Positions 21,641-34,194 of a stretch of DNA of 64,000 nt are shown here, one piece after another (within the stretch, counting starts at the first letter, position 1; every line of letters starts with the position of its first letter). A model generated the notes under the pieces. It was not told where the DNA came from and did no database searches. It saw only the letters and a list, made by a program, of their open reading frames with translations. Location of the stretch: NCBI RefSeq assembly GCF_028372415.1, contig NC_092877.1:250805510-250869509 (forward strand), in the 5' to 3' direction. Both the position numbers and the translations under genes were made by a program. Source of the stretch: Notamacropus eugenii. Lineage: Eukaryota > Chordata > Mammalia > Diprotodontia > Macropodidae.

Positions 21641-22520
21641 ACCATACCAGCAAGCAAAACACTGCTTTCAAGTTGTGGGTCACGTTTTTTTTGTTTGTTT
21701 TTTGCTACATAATCTTGGATAAGTCTTTATCTGAAACAAATTTAATAATGACTGGTTGATGTACTTGTATTGGATTTCAGGAAGCTGTTTTTATGTTATG
21801 GACAAAAGAAGACCAATAAAATAAAAACATGAGGTAGAAATTGATCAACAATTATGGTTTACTTAATAAGACATATTCAGATAGTTAAAGAAGTGTAGCA
21901 TTGGGATGCATTTTTGTGGACTGCTTTTTTTACTCTTCATGAGATACAATTTAGTTTGAGATAATGAGGTTCTAGAAATTCAGCTCCTTACCTCCAGAAA
22001 AAATACAGATCTACCTTTGCACTGCTGGACAACTTAAAGTTTTCCTTATTAGAGAAGATGAGACTCTATCTCTCTCTTGATCTATCTACCTATCATCTAT
22101 ATCACTATATATATGCATGTTTGTATATTACACACATATACATACACTATAGTGCTGGTCATTTCTCATTAATATTTCCTAAGTATGCTTATGTTGAACT
22201 GTCAGTCTTATTTTCCTCATCTGTTAAATGGGAATAGTAACATTTACTTTACAACTTACTTCTGAGAAACAAATGAAGTAACATATAAAACGTGTTTTTC
22301 AAACGTTAAACATTTAAATATTTTTCCTATTATTATTAGTTAGCCATCTGAGGAGATATGTACTTATAAAATAACAATATTATCATTATTAGATTATGAT
22401 TATTAGGAAACTAGGTTCTTAATATTATGAGGAAATTAGATTATGATTATAAGGAAACAGTGTCTTAGGCAAAAGATTCAAGCTTCCTTTGACTAGGTAT
22501 ACTCTGAACAAAAATACATT
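21641..22520. other. No gene seen
   Basis: AT-rich sequence with short simple repeats at about 22070-22150. Part of 22190-22320 (TCCTCATCTGTTAAATGGGA) resembles a MIR core fragment on the plus strand. Confidence 0.45.
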
Positions 22521-22524
22521 TGCA

Positions 22525-22542
22525 TTTCTATCGATCTGTCTG

Positions 22543-22575
<33 letters not shown>

Positions 22576-22640
22576 GGTGTATGTGTGTAGATAGATAGAT
22601 CAACAGATAGATAAATGTATGCATGTATGTATGTATGATT
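22525..22640. repeat. (TCTA)n / (GATA)n / (TGTA)n microsatellite
   Basis: About ten CTAT units (22530-22576), then GATA and GTAT tetranucleotide runs. The equal spacing is that of a tetranucleotide array, not of CRISPR. Confidence 0.9.
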
Positions 22641-23645
22641 TTAACATGTATATTATATTGAGACTATAAACTATACCCTCCAAGGTGATAAAAGTCAAAA
22701 ATTTCTGTCACAATCCTAAAGGGAATTTTGCTTCCTTGAAACCATAAGTCTCATACTGCCAAGGAAGCGTTTTGGCTCCTCTACCAGAACTGCTATGAAA
22801 TGCAGAGTAGGAAAAGTTTCCAAAACAGTATTTTTTTGGGCAAATGGACATAGAAAGCTGTTTCTTTCTCATCCAAACATGAAGAATTCACAATGTCTTT
22901 GTATTCTTCTATTGTATGGCAACATTCATCCCAGTGGTATCTAATTTGAGAGTTACTAAAACGAAATACAAGTCTTTTTCTGTCAGTGGATGTGGAGACT
23001 CACAAAAAGTAATGGGAATCAAATGGCCTGCTTCTGCAAATCTGATCCTGTTTCAGGGGAGATAACAAGGAGAATACTGACATCTGTGATGAAAGTCTAG
23101 TGAACAAAGAAACTCACAAGTGTGATTTATGGTAGCTGAGACTGTTATGGTTCCTGTCCTCATTCAGTCACACAACTGAGATTGGAAAGCTGTACTCTTC
23201 TTTTTAAAGTTTCCAGAGACAGAAATAAACAATGTAATTGTATAAAAAAGTAAAAGCAAAATAAAATCATATGGTAGGCATTTTTATTTGAGAGGTGAAA
23301 TAAGAAATCATTCATAAAAATCTCAAAAATGATCAAGAATAGCCAAAATACATAAACACAAAAAGAAGATATGCTGGGATGCCATCATTCTTATTCTTTG
23401 TACATTTAATTCACTGAAATAGGTCACAGACCACTAGAACTGGGGATGAAAATAATCAATTCACTTTTTAAACTTTCAGATAAATTAGATAAAACACTAA
23501 ATTATTGTTTCTCTCTCAAGATTAGTATGGAATCTGAGAAGATAAGCTTGGAGTTGACTGCCTAAAACATAAACTATAATAATTAAAAAAATATTTGACA
23601 TGAAATTGAGAGATTTAAGAGGAAAAAAAATGGACATTTGAAGGA
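22641..23645. other. No gene seen
   Basis: Unique-looking sequence. 22700-23130 is slightly GC-richer than the surroundings but has no coding frame or repeat match that I recognise. Confidence 0.5.
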
Positions 23646-23649
23646 GAAA

Positions 23650-23780
23650 AGTACAATTCATTCAATGAGAATTTGTTGAGTGCCTACTATTTGAAGGCCA
23701 CTTAATATGTGCTAAGGATACAAAGACAGAAATAAAGCAATCTCTGCACTCAAGAATCTTTATGGTCACTTAAACTATTT
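23650..23780 (-). mobile_element. L2 LINE 3' end (antisense)
   Basis: The run TCATTCAATGAGAATTTGTT, then GAGTGCCTACTATTTGAAGG, then GCTAAGGATACAAAGACAGA is the reverse complement of the L2 terminus. Confidence 0.75.
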
Positions 23781-24870
23781 TATTTATGACTGCTAAGTGG
23801 GTACATAGACAAAAAAGAGAAAAATAGTATGAGATCACACTCATTTATGAGTTCTGTTAGTATATAGCAGTCATCAACAATTATGAAAAATGAAATGTCT
23901 TTCATAAGAAAATAAGATGAGGAGGAACTTTATTGTTATCTGCATTTGTAAGATTTATATTCATGGATTAAGTATGGGGAATGATTATATTTTTGACACC
24001 TATGGACTAGGACATAGGCACTAATTAGAATTAAAAATAAAACACCCAATTCCAGGGAAGAATGTACAATGTCTAACATGCATTCCTTCTTTCTCTTGAT
24101 GAGTGAGAAAGACAAAGGAGAAAAACATATAACTTCCATATGGGTTTCAAGCCATAAAAAACAAGGGAAATTTCCAAGAATGAGCAGGGACAATATGAGT
24201 CTTTATTGTTGGTGTCAAAACAAAATAAGGAGATAACTTAGTTCTAAAACAACTGGAAAATGGTGACTGAATAGCAGTACATGCATTGGTCATAAGTATG
24301 ACTGGGAAGTAGGTTGTCAGCTAATCACATACTTTATTCTGCATTTAAGTAAAGCCAAATTAGTACCTATTCAACAATCTAATCATGCTGTTGACATTTT
24401 GCATCCATTCTAAACCACCTGTCTTAGAGAATTATTTTCCAAAGTGCTTAAGAAAGAAAAGAGGAAGAAATTTTTACACATTAATGAATGTGCACTGTTA
24501 TTGCTTTCCTATCTTTCTAGTTCCAATTAATTTATTTAATACTATTCTTTGCCTAGAGTCATTAGAATGATGGGAAATGAAACACCTACACTTGAAATAA
24601 CCTTTAAAAATTTCCAGATTCAAACTGAGTGCAAAAAGAGCAACTTAAGATTCATTATATTAACAGATAAGCAACACTTGACCTCAAGGCCTCAAATATC
24701 CAGAATAAGTAGGATCTGTGAGAAAATCAATTATTTAAGAAAATAATGAATTTGAGGGCAGAAATTTATTAACGTTGCATCATTTGTTGAACACTGATTA
24801 TGAAAAAAGTTACCTGGAAAGAAAAATTGTTCAAATTAAAACATCTCTATCTTCAACTCCATAATTCTTT
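23781..24870. other. No gene seen
   Basis: AT-rich. The short open frames at 23936-24193 (minus) and 24385-24746 (plus) have no family signature. Confidence 0.5.
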
Positions 24871-24875
24871 CATTA

Positions 24876-25680
24876 TATTCAGTCAGTCAACTAGTATTTA
24901 TTAAGCAACTACCATGTGCCAAGTTCTCCCATACCATGTACTGGAGATATAAAGAAAGGGAAAATATCCTAGTTCTCAGGGATCCCAAATCCTAATGGGA
25001 AAGAAAAAGATCCAAACATTTATGGACAGAAAAAACATATATAAGGCAAATTATGATGGGAGGTAGTTTCACGGTTATGACAGTAAGATTAAGGAAGCCT
25101 GGGAAAAGCTCTTTGCAGAAATGGGATTCTATCTGAGACGTGAAGGAAGGTAGGGAAGTCAGGAGATAAAAAAGGAAAGAGTTAAAAGAATGAGGTAATG
25201 AAGACTTGTGTCATTATTGTGCCAGTATTAGAAGAAAGGAGAAGGTACAATAAGGATATATTACAAAAGTAAAAATTATAGAACTTAATAAAATACTAAA
25301 TGGGAGGGGTGAGAAAAGAGTTGAGGATGAGGCCTAGGTTAAGAGCCTGGGAAACTGAGAGGATGGAGGTACCCTCTTCAATAACAGAGAAGTTTAGAAG
25401 AGGGAAGACTGAAGAAAAATAATTGTCTCCAGTGAACACGTATATCTACAGTATATCTAGTGCCTACAGTATATCTAGTTCACAAAGTCCAATAGGCAAT
25501 TGGAGATGATGTAATGGTGATTAGGAAAGGGGTTAGGGCTGGATAAACACATCATTTGCATAGAGATGATAATTAAATGTGTGGTGGTTGCTGAGATCAC
25601 TAAGTTAAATAGTATATAAGGAAAAGAAAGAGGATTCAGAACAGAGCCTTAGTGTCCACTTGGTATCTAGAATAATGTTC
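24876..25680 (-). mobile_element. L2 LINE, 3' end plus part of ORF2 (antisense)
   Basis: It starts with the L2 terminus (CAGTCAACTAGTATTTATTA, 24886) and continues through the 3' UTR into the reverse-transcriptase region. Landmarks are GAGGATGGAGGTACCCTCTT (25359), CCAATAGGCAATTGGAGATG (25489) and CATAGAGATGATAATTAAAT (25558). On the minus strand the last blocks are the part of ORF2 around and after the YADD-type catalytic motif. It is degraded, with internal gaps. Confidence 0.75.
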
Positions 25681-25689
25681 TTTGCAAAA

Positions 25690-26290
25690 GCTATTTTGTC
25701 TCATACAACACAAATGACACAACATTTTGGAAAAAATGAATTTAAATTAAGTGTTATATATTTACAATGAAATATTAGTGTCATTAAAAATAAAATACAA
25801 GTTACACTAACAGTCAGCTAAGTTATGTAACTTCACTTCCTTTAAGTTCCTGAATACCTTTTAATTTAATACCCAAGGTTATTATTTTATATTTAGTTTT
25901 CACATGGCTCTTAATGGGTCACTGAGAAGATAACTTAGGCCCCAGTGTAATAAAGTTACATAAGTGGCAGCAGGGGAGAATGGTAAGTTTTGTTTGGGAT
26001 TATAAATCTGAATAAAGTCATATTCCTTTTTATTTTTCCTTCTTATAAATAATTAGACAGGGGTGAAGTTTTTCCTTTCTATATTCTTTGCATCTATATA
26101 ATAGAAAATCATTTATTATTTTGAAAAGCTATAAAAATTGTTGTTATAATATTTTCTAATTTTTCTTTGCCACACCTTTCTTCCACATTTCTTGAAAATC
26201 CTTGGCCTGTAAGGAATTCAGAAAACAGGGCATTATTCTTACTTGAGTACCGTGGAAAGAACAAATCTGTCAGTTATTACATAATGTATG
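25690..26290. other. No gene seen
   Basis: AT-rich, no recognised family. Confidence 0.5.
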
Positions 26291-26299
26291 TTTTAACCA

Positions 26300-26830
26300 A
26301 ACTCTTTGGAGTAGGATTAAGCAATACTAAAGAATTGGAAAGAAAAGGTATGGGGATAAATTACAGAAAGAATGAGAAAATTATTGTATATTAAAGCAAT
26401 GGAATATTGTTTCGCAATAAAGAATAGCTGAGAGAATTGTTACAGTGACACTTATATGAACTGATTAAGAGTGAAATAAAAAAAGGACTAAAAAATATTC
26501 ATATAACAATATTGTATACATAAACAACTTTCAAACTTTTAACAACTGCAATCAATGTAATAACCAACTCTGAACTCCAGAGTACTTATATTGAAGTATG
26601 CTAGTCTTTCCTGACAGAAAAGTGATGATAAACTAAAGTTACAAAATGAGACATAAATTTCTGGTGTGAACAATGAGAGAATTTGTTTTCTTTCATTAAA
26701 TTAATTTGTTTCAAAGGTCAGTTTTAATTTTCTTTTTTTCTTACCATTTGGAAAGCGAATGAATAAAAAATTCTTAATTGAAAATTATTTTTAAAAGATA
26801 AAATTAAATGAAAAAATATTTAATATTAAA
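26300..26830 (+). mobile_element. L1 LINE, end of ORF2 and 3' region
   Basis: The run AAGCAATGGAATATTGTTTC (26394), then ATGAACTGATTAAGAGTGAA, then a 3' UTR-like stretch follows the sense strand of the marsupial L1 3' end. It is the opposite orientation to 27310-30500. Confidence 0.5.
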
Positions 26831-27124
26831 GCTATTTTGCAATGGCTCATCATTTTAATTGAATATTATTTAGTATCATAGTTTTTTGTTTTAATTAGAG
26901 ACAAGTGTTTCCAAATTCTCATTCATTACTTAATAAACTTAAAATCTTAATCAATCAAGTTATATTGGACTACATCCAAAATTAATGAATCCTCAAATGT
27001 ATTGAATAATGCTTTTGTAAGTTCTCGAATTGAGAAAAGCACTCTCAAATGGTGGGTATATTATTTATCTGTTTTGAGAACCTTAGAAATATTTCATGCA
27101 TATTGTATCCCCAAACTAGGAAGA

Positions 27125-27195
27125 GAAAAGTCAACAACCATTTATTGATTACCTATTATATATTCCAGACACTCTGCTAATTCTTTATTTGGTAA
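27125..27195 (-). mobile_element. L2 LINE terminal fragment (antisense)
   Basis: The run CAACAACCATTTATTGATTA, then CCTATTATATATTCCAGAC matches the L2 terminus, about 70 bp long. Confidence 0.55.
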
Positions 27196-27309
27196 ATAGA
27201 ATATATTTTCAAAACGAAGTAGTCACTATAATGCTTCCTAAGTATTTTCTTAGCATCACATAATTAGATCCAGAAGTGATATAAGAAGCAATTGACTTTT
27301 AGAGACATT

Positions 27310-30300
27310 TACTTTCTTTTTAAAATATTTTAATTTATTTTGTTGAATATTTCTCAATTGCATATAAAAAATTTAAATTCATTTTTTAGATGTGTGATCC
27401 AAATTCTCTCTTTCCTCTTTTCAACCCACCCCTTTCTTTGAGAATATAAGAAATTTGATATCATTTATACATACCAAGTAATGCAAATTATATTTCTTTA
27501 TTAGCCATGGTAAAGTAGACAAACCTCATAATAAGGGAGAAAAAAATTAAAGAAGTAATAAACAGCATTTTTGCATCAATCTTCATTCTTAATTCAGTTC
27601 TCTCTGTAGAGGTGGATAACATTTTTCCTCATGGATTTTTTGGAATTGTCTTGGATTATTGTCTTACTCAGAGTGACTAAGTCTTTCACAGTTGATTATT
27701 CTCTCAAGATTCCTGTTAGTATGTGTATTGTTGCCACTTTGTATGAAATAATTTAAGTCTTGACAGGTTTTTCTGAAACTATTCTGCTCATTCTTTCTTA
27801 AAGTGTAATAGTATTCCACCACAATCATATGCTACAACTTGTTCATCCATTCCATAATTGATGGACATCCCCACAATTTTTAATTCTTTGTCACAACAAA
27901 AACAGCTGCTAAAATATTTTTGTACAAATAGATCCTTTTTTCCTTTTTTTAATCTCTTTTGGATATAGATACAGTAGTGGTATTGTTGGGTCAAAAAGCA
28001 TTTTATAACCCTTTGGGCATGGTTCCAAACTCTTCTCTGGAATGGTGGGACTACTTCACAACTTTACCAATATTTCATTAGTGTACAAATTTTTCACATC
28101 TCTTCCAAAATATGTCATTTTCTTTTTTGTCAATCAATCTGATGGTTATGAGTTAGTATCTCAGAGTTGTTTTAGTTTACAATTCCTAATAAGCAATTTA
28201 GATTATTTTTTCATGTGGCAATTAATAGCTTTGATATACTGGAGAGTACCTCTTAGTATTATAACTTTGTCTCAGTTCCCTTTATATTTGAGAAACGAGA
28301 CCTTTATCAGAGAAACTGAATATAAACATTTCTCCAGTTTCCAGTCATTCTTATAATTTTGACTGCATATTTTTCGTACATAATTGTTTTAATTCCATAT
28401 ACACGAAAGCATCCATTTTACTGGTTGTGATGATATTTATCTCTTTTTGCTCATAAATTTTCCCCTTATTTTTAGATCTGACATACATTTTCTCGTGCTT
28501 GCTAAATATGCTTATGATATCACACTTTGTGTCTAAATATTTTATCCATTTTGATATAATTCTCCCCTTTATTCCTCTCCCTTCCCCTTTCTTGCAGGGC
28601 ATCCTTTTCTCCTGTTCATTTTTTTACATTATTCAAATATAATTAACTCATTCCACACATCCTCTTTTCATGTAGATTCCTTCTAACTATCCTAATAATA
28701 ATAATAAAGTTCTTAGGAATTATAGATTTCATCTTACCATACATGAATGCAAACTGTTTAACTTTATTGAGTCCTTAATTATTTCTCTTCATGTTTACCT
28801 TTTTATGATTCTCTTGAGTCTTGCATTTGAACATGAACTTTTCTATTTTTTTAAGGAATGATTAAAGGTCCTCTATTTCTTTTTTTTTTTTTCTTTTGAA
28901 GGATTATATTCAGTTTTGCTGTGTAGGTTATTCCTGGTTGTAATAGCAGCTCTTTTGTCTTATGAAATATTTTAAGCCAGGGTCTCCATTCCTTTAATGT
29001 CGTAGCTGTTAACCCTTCTGTGAAATTGTCTCCACAGTATTTGAAGGCTTTTTTTTTTTCAGCCTGAAGTATTTTCATTTTTCCTCAGAGCTCTGGGATT
29101 TGACTCTAATATTCCTGAGAATTTTCATTTTGGGATCTCTTTCAGGTGGGGATTGGTGAATTCTTTCAATATTGACATAGTTTTCCTTGATTATTATTAT
29201 TATTATGTCTGTTTTTTCTTTGATCTTATCTTTCAGATATTTTAGTAATTCCTGATTTATCTCTCCTTAATCTATTTTAGGTCAGTTTTTTTTTTTCCAA
29301 TTAGACATTTCACTTTTTTTCTTCTTTTGACTTTATTTTTTCTTGATTCGTCATGTAATCATTAGCTTCCAGTTACCTGATTCTAGTTTATAAAGTATTA
29401 TTTACTTCAGCGAGCTTTTGTGCCTTTTGCTTACTCATTTGCCTAATTCTGTTTTAAAGGTGTTATTTTTTCAGTACTGTGCCTCTTTTACCAAGCTGTT
29501 GTCTTTTCATAATTTTGTGGCATCACTCTTGTGTCTTTTTCTAATTTTTCTTCTTCCTCTTTCATTTGATTTTGAAAATTATTTCAGCTCTTCTAGGAAT
29601 TCTCATTGAACTTGTGTCCAATTCACATTTTTGAGATACTGTTTGTATCTGTTTTGAGTGTATTGTCTTCTAAATGTGTATCTTGATCTTCCCTTGTCAC
29701 TAGAGTGACTTTTTATGGTCAGGTTCTTTTCTTGCTGTTTGCTCTTTTCCCCACACAATTTCACAATTTTAAACTTTATGTCAAAGTTGGATTCTGCTGT
29801 CAGTGTGGTGGGGATGGAGTTTTGAGGGTCACTATCTCAAGCTTCTGTCTTTTTTACATGGAAGTTTTCGAACTATTTCCATGAGATTGAACGTTTTTGA
29901 TACTTCAAAGATACTGTGATCTTGGGAGGCATGTGTTCACTGCTCTCTTGGTCTGTACTCCAGTCCTTACTCAGAAAGGGAATCTGTTCCACTGGGATTA
30001 TAATTGAAGTAGTTTTTCAGAGTCCCTGAAGTGAAACTGTTTCTCAGGGTCATTGATCCCTTGTGACCTTGTGACCCAAAAGTACTGCTCTTCAGGGATT
30101 CTATTTCCTCTTAACTGAAAGTGCTTTTCTCTGGCCTTGAATTATGACTCAGAAGTGGTTATAAGCAATCAGTTTGCAAGTCAGCATCAGATTCTGTGTC
30201 CAGTGCTGGCACAGAAGTCCCTTATAATCTCTGAGCAATTGCTATAACCTCTGGCTTGAAAGCTCCAGAAGGTATTGTTGCTTCTGTTATTACCACCTTG

Positions 30301-30500
30301 TCCCAATCCTTATGTTTCACATGGACTCTAGCTAGACCAGCCTCCACTCTCATGTCACAGATTTCTCTTTCTGACCTTCCACGTTGTCTTTGACTGGAAA
30401 AACATCTCACTCTGATCTTTTCTTCATTCTGTCACGACGGAATTCAATTTGAGACATTATCTTAATGTTGTTTGGAGGGGGATGTTAGGAGGTTTCACCT
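27310..30500 (-). mobile_element. L1 LINE with most of ORF2 deleted (antisense)
   Basis: Read on the minus strand: 5' leader (30500-29640), ORF1 remnant (about 29640-28850), a short linker, then only the C-terminal part of ORF2 (28590-27740) and the 3' UTR (27740-27310). The ORF2 end is recognised from TATGCTACAACTTGTTCATC (27828) and TTTGTACAAATAGATCC (27918), which recur at 52280-52380. The endonuclease and reverse-transcriptase domains are missing. Many stops are present. Confidence 0.65.
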
Positions 30501-30754
30501 GATTGCTTTTTCTATTCTTCCAGTTTAATTTCCAAATATAAGTCTTCACATAACTCCACTGTGTTAATTTTCAGAAATACAAAGAAAGGTCAACCTCTTC
30601 CCTCAGAAACAATAAAAGAACTGTATTTCAATGAGCTCAGAGAATAATTAGAGATACAACTTCATACAATTATGTAGAACATAGACTGGAGATAATAGTA
30701 TAGTCACTACCATTAAGCTGAATTACAAAAAGTTTCTTTTAAAAGGTTGCATAT

Positions 30755-31440
30755 TAGATGGGACTGGATAGAAACCAGGGAAGCTGTGAAAATTAGGAGA
30801 CAGATGAGAAGAGAAAGAATTCCAGTGATGGAGTGGAGAACTAGTGCAAAATTCATGGAATAGACATGTAAAGTGCTATGAAAGAAACAGTAAGAAGGCT
30901 GGTTTCACTAGATCAAAGCATATGGTTAGAGGGCAGGGAATGTTGGAAGGGTCAGAGTAAAGTGTAAGAAGAATGGAAAATTTAAAAAGAGAATAGTTAT
31001 GAAGGGCTTTAAATGACAAGCTGAGGATTTTATATTTAATTCCAGAGATAATAGGTTGCTATTACAATTTATTGAATAGTTGGATGACAGAGTCAGAATT
31101 GTGGTTTAGGAAAGTGACAGATGAGTGAAAGACTGACTATAGAGGGGAGAGGGAAGCTTGAGAAAAGTAAAACAACCAGCAGATTATTGCATAGTTAAGA
31201 TACAAAGTGATGGGGACCAACATCATTGTAATAGCAGTACGAAAAGAGAAAAGGAGGCCTATAATAAAGATGTTACAAAGATATAATTTCAATAGATTGG
31301 ATGTGGGAAATAAGAGTGAGGCATTCAAGATAAGACTTAGGTTATGAAACTGGAAGATTGGGAAGATTATAGTTCCTTTGACAGTAATGAAGAATTTAGG
31401 AATAGGAGATTTTTGAGTTTAAAATATCTAAGGGAACCAT
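30755..31440 (-). mobile_element. L2 LINE, ORF2 C-terminal part (antisense)
   Basis: Landmarks are TATGAAGGGCTTTAAATGAC (30998), GATTTTATATTTAATTCCAG (31026), AGATTGGATGTGGGAAATAA (31292) and AGTTTAAAATATCTAAGGGA (31416). Together they follow the L2 ORF2/3' UTR on the reverse strand without the terminal part. Confidence 0.75.
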
Positions 31441-32895
31441 CTTGAAATAGAATGTAAAAGGTGAAGGAAAAACAGCGTTCTACTCTTGTCAATCATTATC
31501 TAGTTATTACACGGTATTATATCACATTTGTTTACAAAATTTCTGTTCTATAATCCTACAATTCCTATAATTTACTTGATGATGTAGCTTTACCAAGTCC
31601 TGCTTCATAAATTCCCTCAAAGTTACCACTCAGCTGTTTGGACTGGTGTTTATCCTTCAGTAGAAAAGCAAAAAACAAACAAGCAAAAAACTTTGAAATT
31701 CTGACATGATCTGATACTAATTCCTTTTTCGGGGAAATTATCCTCAAACAATTGGGTAGTGACTTTTGAGGAATATTTAATGCATAATTAAATTTTCCCC
31801 TTGTTAAGTAATCAAAAGTAAATCATGATTTCACTTTTAAGTTACAGGATTATATAGATATATATGTGTGTTTGTGTTTGTGTTTTAGTGTGTTTGTGTA
31901 TATATATATATTATATATATGTGTGTGTGTGTGTTCACTGACACACAGACGTATATACATTATCTATCTTCAAAATTCTGTTCAGATTTAAAATTTTGTG
32001 ATTTGATATTAAGATTTAATTAACTTGATTCTTTAGTTTCTAAAACTTCTAAATTCACTTCTCTTGATACCGTATTCAACAAACTTTGGAGGATTCAGAG
32101 AGGCAAGGAGAAGGCTAAGTTTCCTGATATCTAGATCTAGATCTAGATTTTCCTGAGTCTAGATGATCTACAATAAATATACTGTCAGAATAAGAGAGAA
32201 AATTTTATTTGTAATTAGAATCATCAAAATATATAAGGTATAGAGAAACAGGAAGAAAAGTGAGATCAAATAAAATTGCTTTCAATTATCACACTCATGT
32301 CTCTATTTTCCCCCTATGGTGTCCCCAATTCCTGATAATAGCAGCCTGTGGGAGATAAGAAGTTTTCCAGGTAATATGAGCCATGACTCCAACTCACCTC
32401 TCTCTCCATTCTATTGCTTTATTTCCCATAGTAGATACTTCAGTCCAAGATTTTATTTAGAAATTTGAGAAACAGGTTCATATGACTTGGGTCTGCATGC
32501 CTTTTGACTTTCTTCCGTCTATATGTTACAAATTGTTTTTTTTTTTTAATTGATTTTCCCCAACTTCAACTCTGCTTTCTTACTCTCATCTACTTAGTAT
32601 TTTTCTATATCCACCCTTTTAGTGAAAGTCCTCATTCCAATTCTAGGCACAACACTCAGTGAGAATTGCAACAAAGCCTGGTTAAGTTTGATGATACATT
32701 TTCTTCAGGACAAGGTAGGGAATTTTGAAATCAAGTCAGGGAAGTAGAAAAAGGTCATAAAATACAATTGAAAAAATAAAATATAAATGTATTGCCTTAA
32801 TCCTCCAGAGAACTATCACTAGGTTACAGAGATTATATCCACTTATGCTAATAAAGGGAAATTTATATTAAATGATTTTTCACACTTCTTTCTAG
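31441..32895. other. No gene seen; microsatellites
   Basis: TG/TA repeats at about 31855-31945 and a short TCTAGA array at 32128-32150. The remainder is AT-rich with no recognised family. Confidence 0.5.
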
Positions 32896-32899
32896 AATA

Positions 32900-33395
32900 T
32901 TAGTCAGTCAGCAATTAAACATTTATTAAGCTTCTACTAAGAGCTATTAACTTTGTTCTAATTTCTTGTGATACAAAAAATTTCAGCAGAGGATTACCTT
33001 CATCTAATGAAGGAGATAACATGAAAATAATTATGTATGAACAAGCTATGTAGAAGACAAATGGGAAATAATGAAGAGAGGTAAGGTACTAGAATTCAGA
33101 GCAATTGATGGGGTAAGTAGGTGGTGTAGTGGATAGAGCGTTAGCTCTGGAACTGAGAATACCTGGGTTCAAATCTGCTCTCAGACATTTACTAGCTAAA
33201 CATAACCCTGGCAAATCAATCCCAATTGCCTTTGTGGGGGAAAGAAGGACTGGAAATGCATTTCTGTAGAAAGGATTTTTAACTGAGAAATGAAAGAAAT
33301 GAGGGAAACCATGAGGTGGAAATAAGGAAGAAACATGTTCCATTCATGAAGAAAAGTTAAGAAAAACCTTGGAAAGATGTGCACAAAGATATGGG
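32900..33395 (-). mobile_element. L2 LINE 3' part (antisense), split by a SINE
   Basis: The L2 terminus starts at CAGTCAGCAATTAAACATTT (32905). The 3' UTR continues to about 33102, is interrupted by the SINE at 33103-33240, and resumes with GCATTTCTGTAGAAAGGATT (33258) and GAAACCATGAGGTGGAAATA (33304). The L2 is therefore older than the SINE. Confidence 0.65.
33103..33240 (+). mobile_element. tRNA-headed SINE
   Basis: A box A-like TGGATAGAGCGTTAGCTC (33130) and box B-like GGGTTCAAATC (33166-33176) give an internal Pol III promoter. These are followed by the usual CAGACATTTACTAGCT segment and a short G-rich end near 33236. It is not a functional tRNA gene, since there is no acceptor stem or anticodon arm. 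It sits inside an L2. Confidence 0.75.
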
Positions 33396-33620
33396 TATGG
33401 ATAAATACGTTATTACTGATTAATATTATCAAATGGAATATAATTGTACTAAAAAAAGACAAATATGGAAAACTTTTTTAAAAAGTTACAAGACTTGTAT
33501 GAGATAATGTATAAAGAAAAAATGCACCAAAAGAACAATATTCAAGGTAAGTATAATAATATAAATGAATGCAACACTAAAAGATAAGATGATTAATATT
33601 AAAAGTGATGACCAATTTGG
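33396..33620 (+). mobile_element. L1 LINE 3' end fragment
   Basis: The run GGAATATAATTGTACTAAAA (33435), then ACAAGACTTGTATGAGATAA (33488) follows the end of marsupial L1 ORF2 on the plus strand. It is distinct from the adjacent ORF2 fragment because the order is reversed. Confidence 0.5.
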
Positions 33621-33639
33621 TTCGATAACATTTTAAACT

Positions 33640-34190
33640 TATTTTTGCTACCTCTTAAGAAATGGGAGATAAGATAATAAAACTAACACATTTTGCAGAT
33701 GATATAATGACTTACTTGGAAACTCCCAAAGATTTAACTAAAAAGTATTTGAAGCAATTAATAATTTTAGCAAAGCAGAAAGATATAAAGTAAATCCATA
33801 TAAATCACCAACATTTCTATGGATCACCAACAAAACCCTGCAAGAAGGAATAATAAGATATACCCCATTTAAAATAATTTTATACAGTATAACATGTCTG
33901 GAATTATATCTGTTAAAACAAACTCAAGAACTGAATGAACAAAATTACATATTAAAACACTCTATATGGAAATAAAATCAGACTTAAGTAATTAGAGAAA
34001 TGTTCAGTGTCCATGGTTAATTGGGTACGGTCAAAATAATGAAAATGACAATTTTGCCTGAACGAATTTATATATTCAACGCCATCCCAATTAAATACAG
34101 GAAAAATGTTACTGATCTAGAAAAAAATAACAAAATTCATTTGGAAGGAACAAAATGTCAATATTTATGTATACTTGTATACATAGATCA
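33640..34190 (+). mobile_element. L1 LINE ORF2 reverse-transcriptase fragment
   Basis: The frame reads FADDIMTYLETPKDL at about 33693-33737, the L1-type catalytic FADD box of reverse transcriptase. It is followed by IRYTPFKI-type and EQNYILKHSIWK-type segments typical of the thumb region, and by KMTILPERIYIFNAIPIKY at 34040-34096. Truncated at both ends, with stops. It abuts the RTE element. Confidence 0.75.
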
Positions 34191-34194
34191 AAAG

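Noticed and set aside
22525..22640. Regularly spaced repeats resembling a CRISPR array
   Set aside because: They are tetranucleotide microsatellite units without spacers, in vertebrate DNA.
33128..33180. tRNA gene
   Set aside because: Box A and box B are present, but no cloverleaf can be formed and the sequence continues as a SINE body inside an L2.
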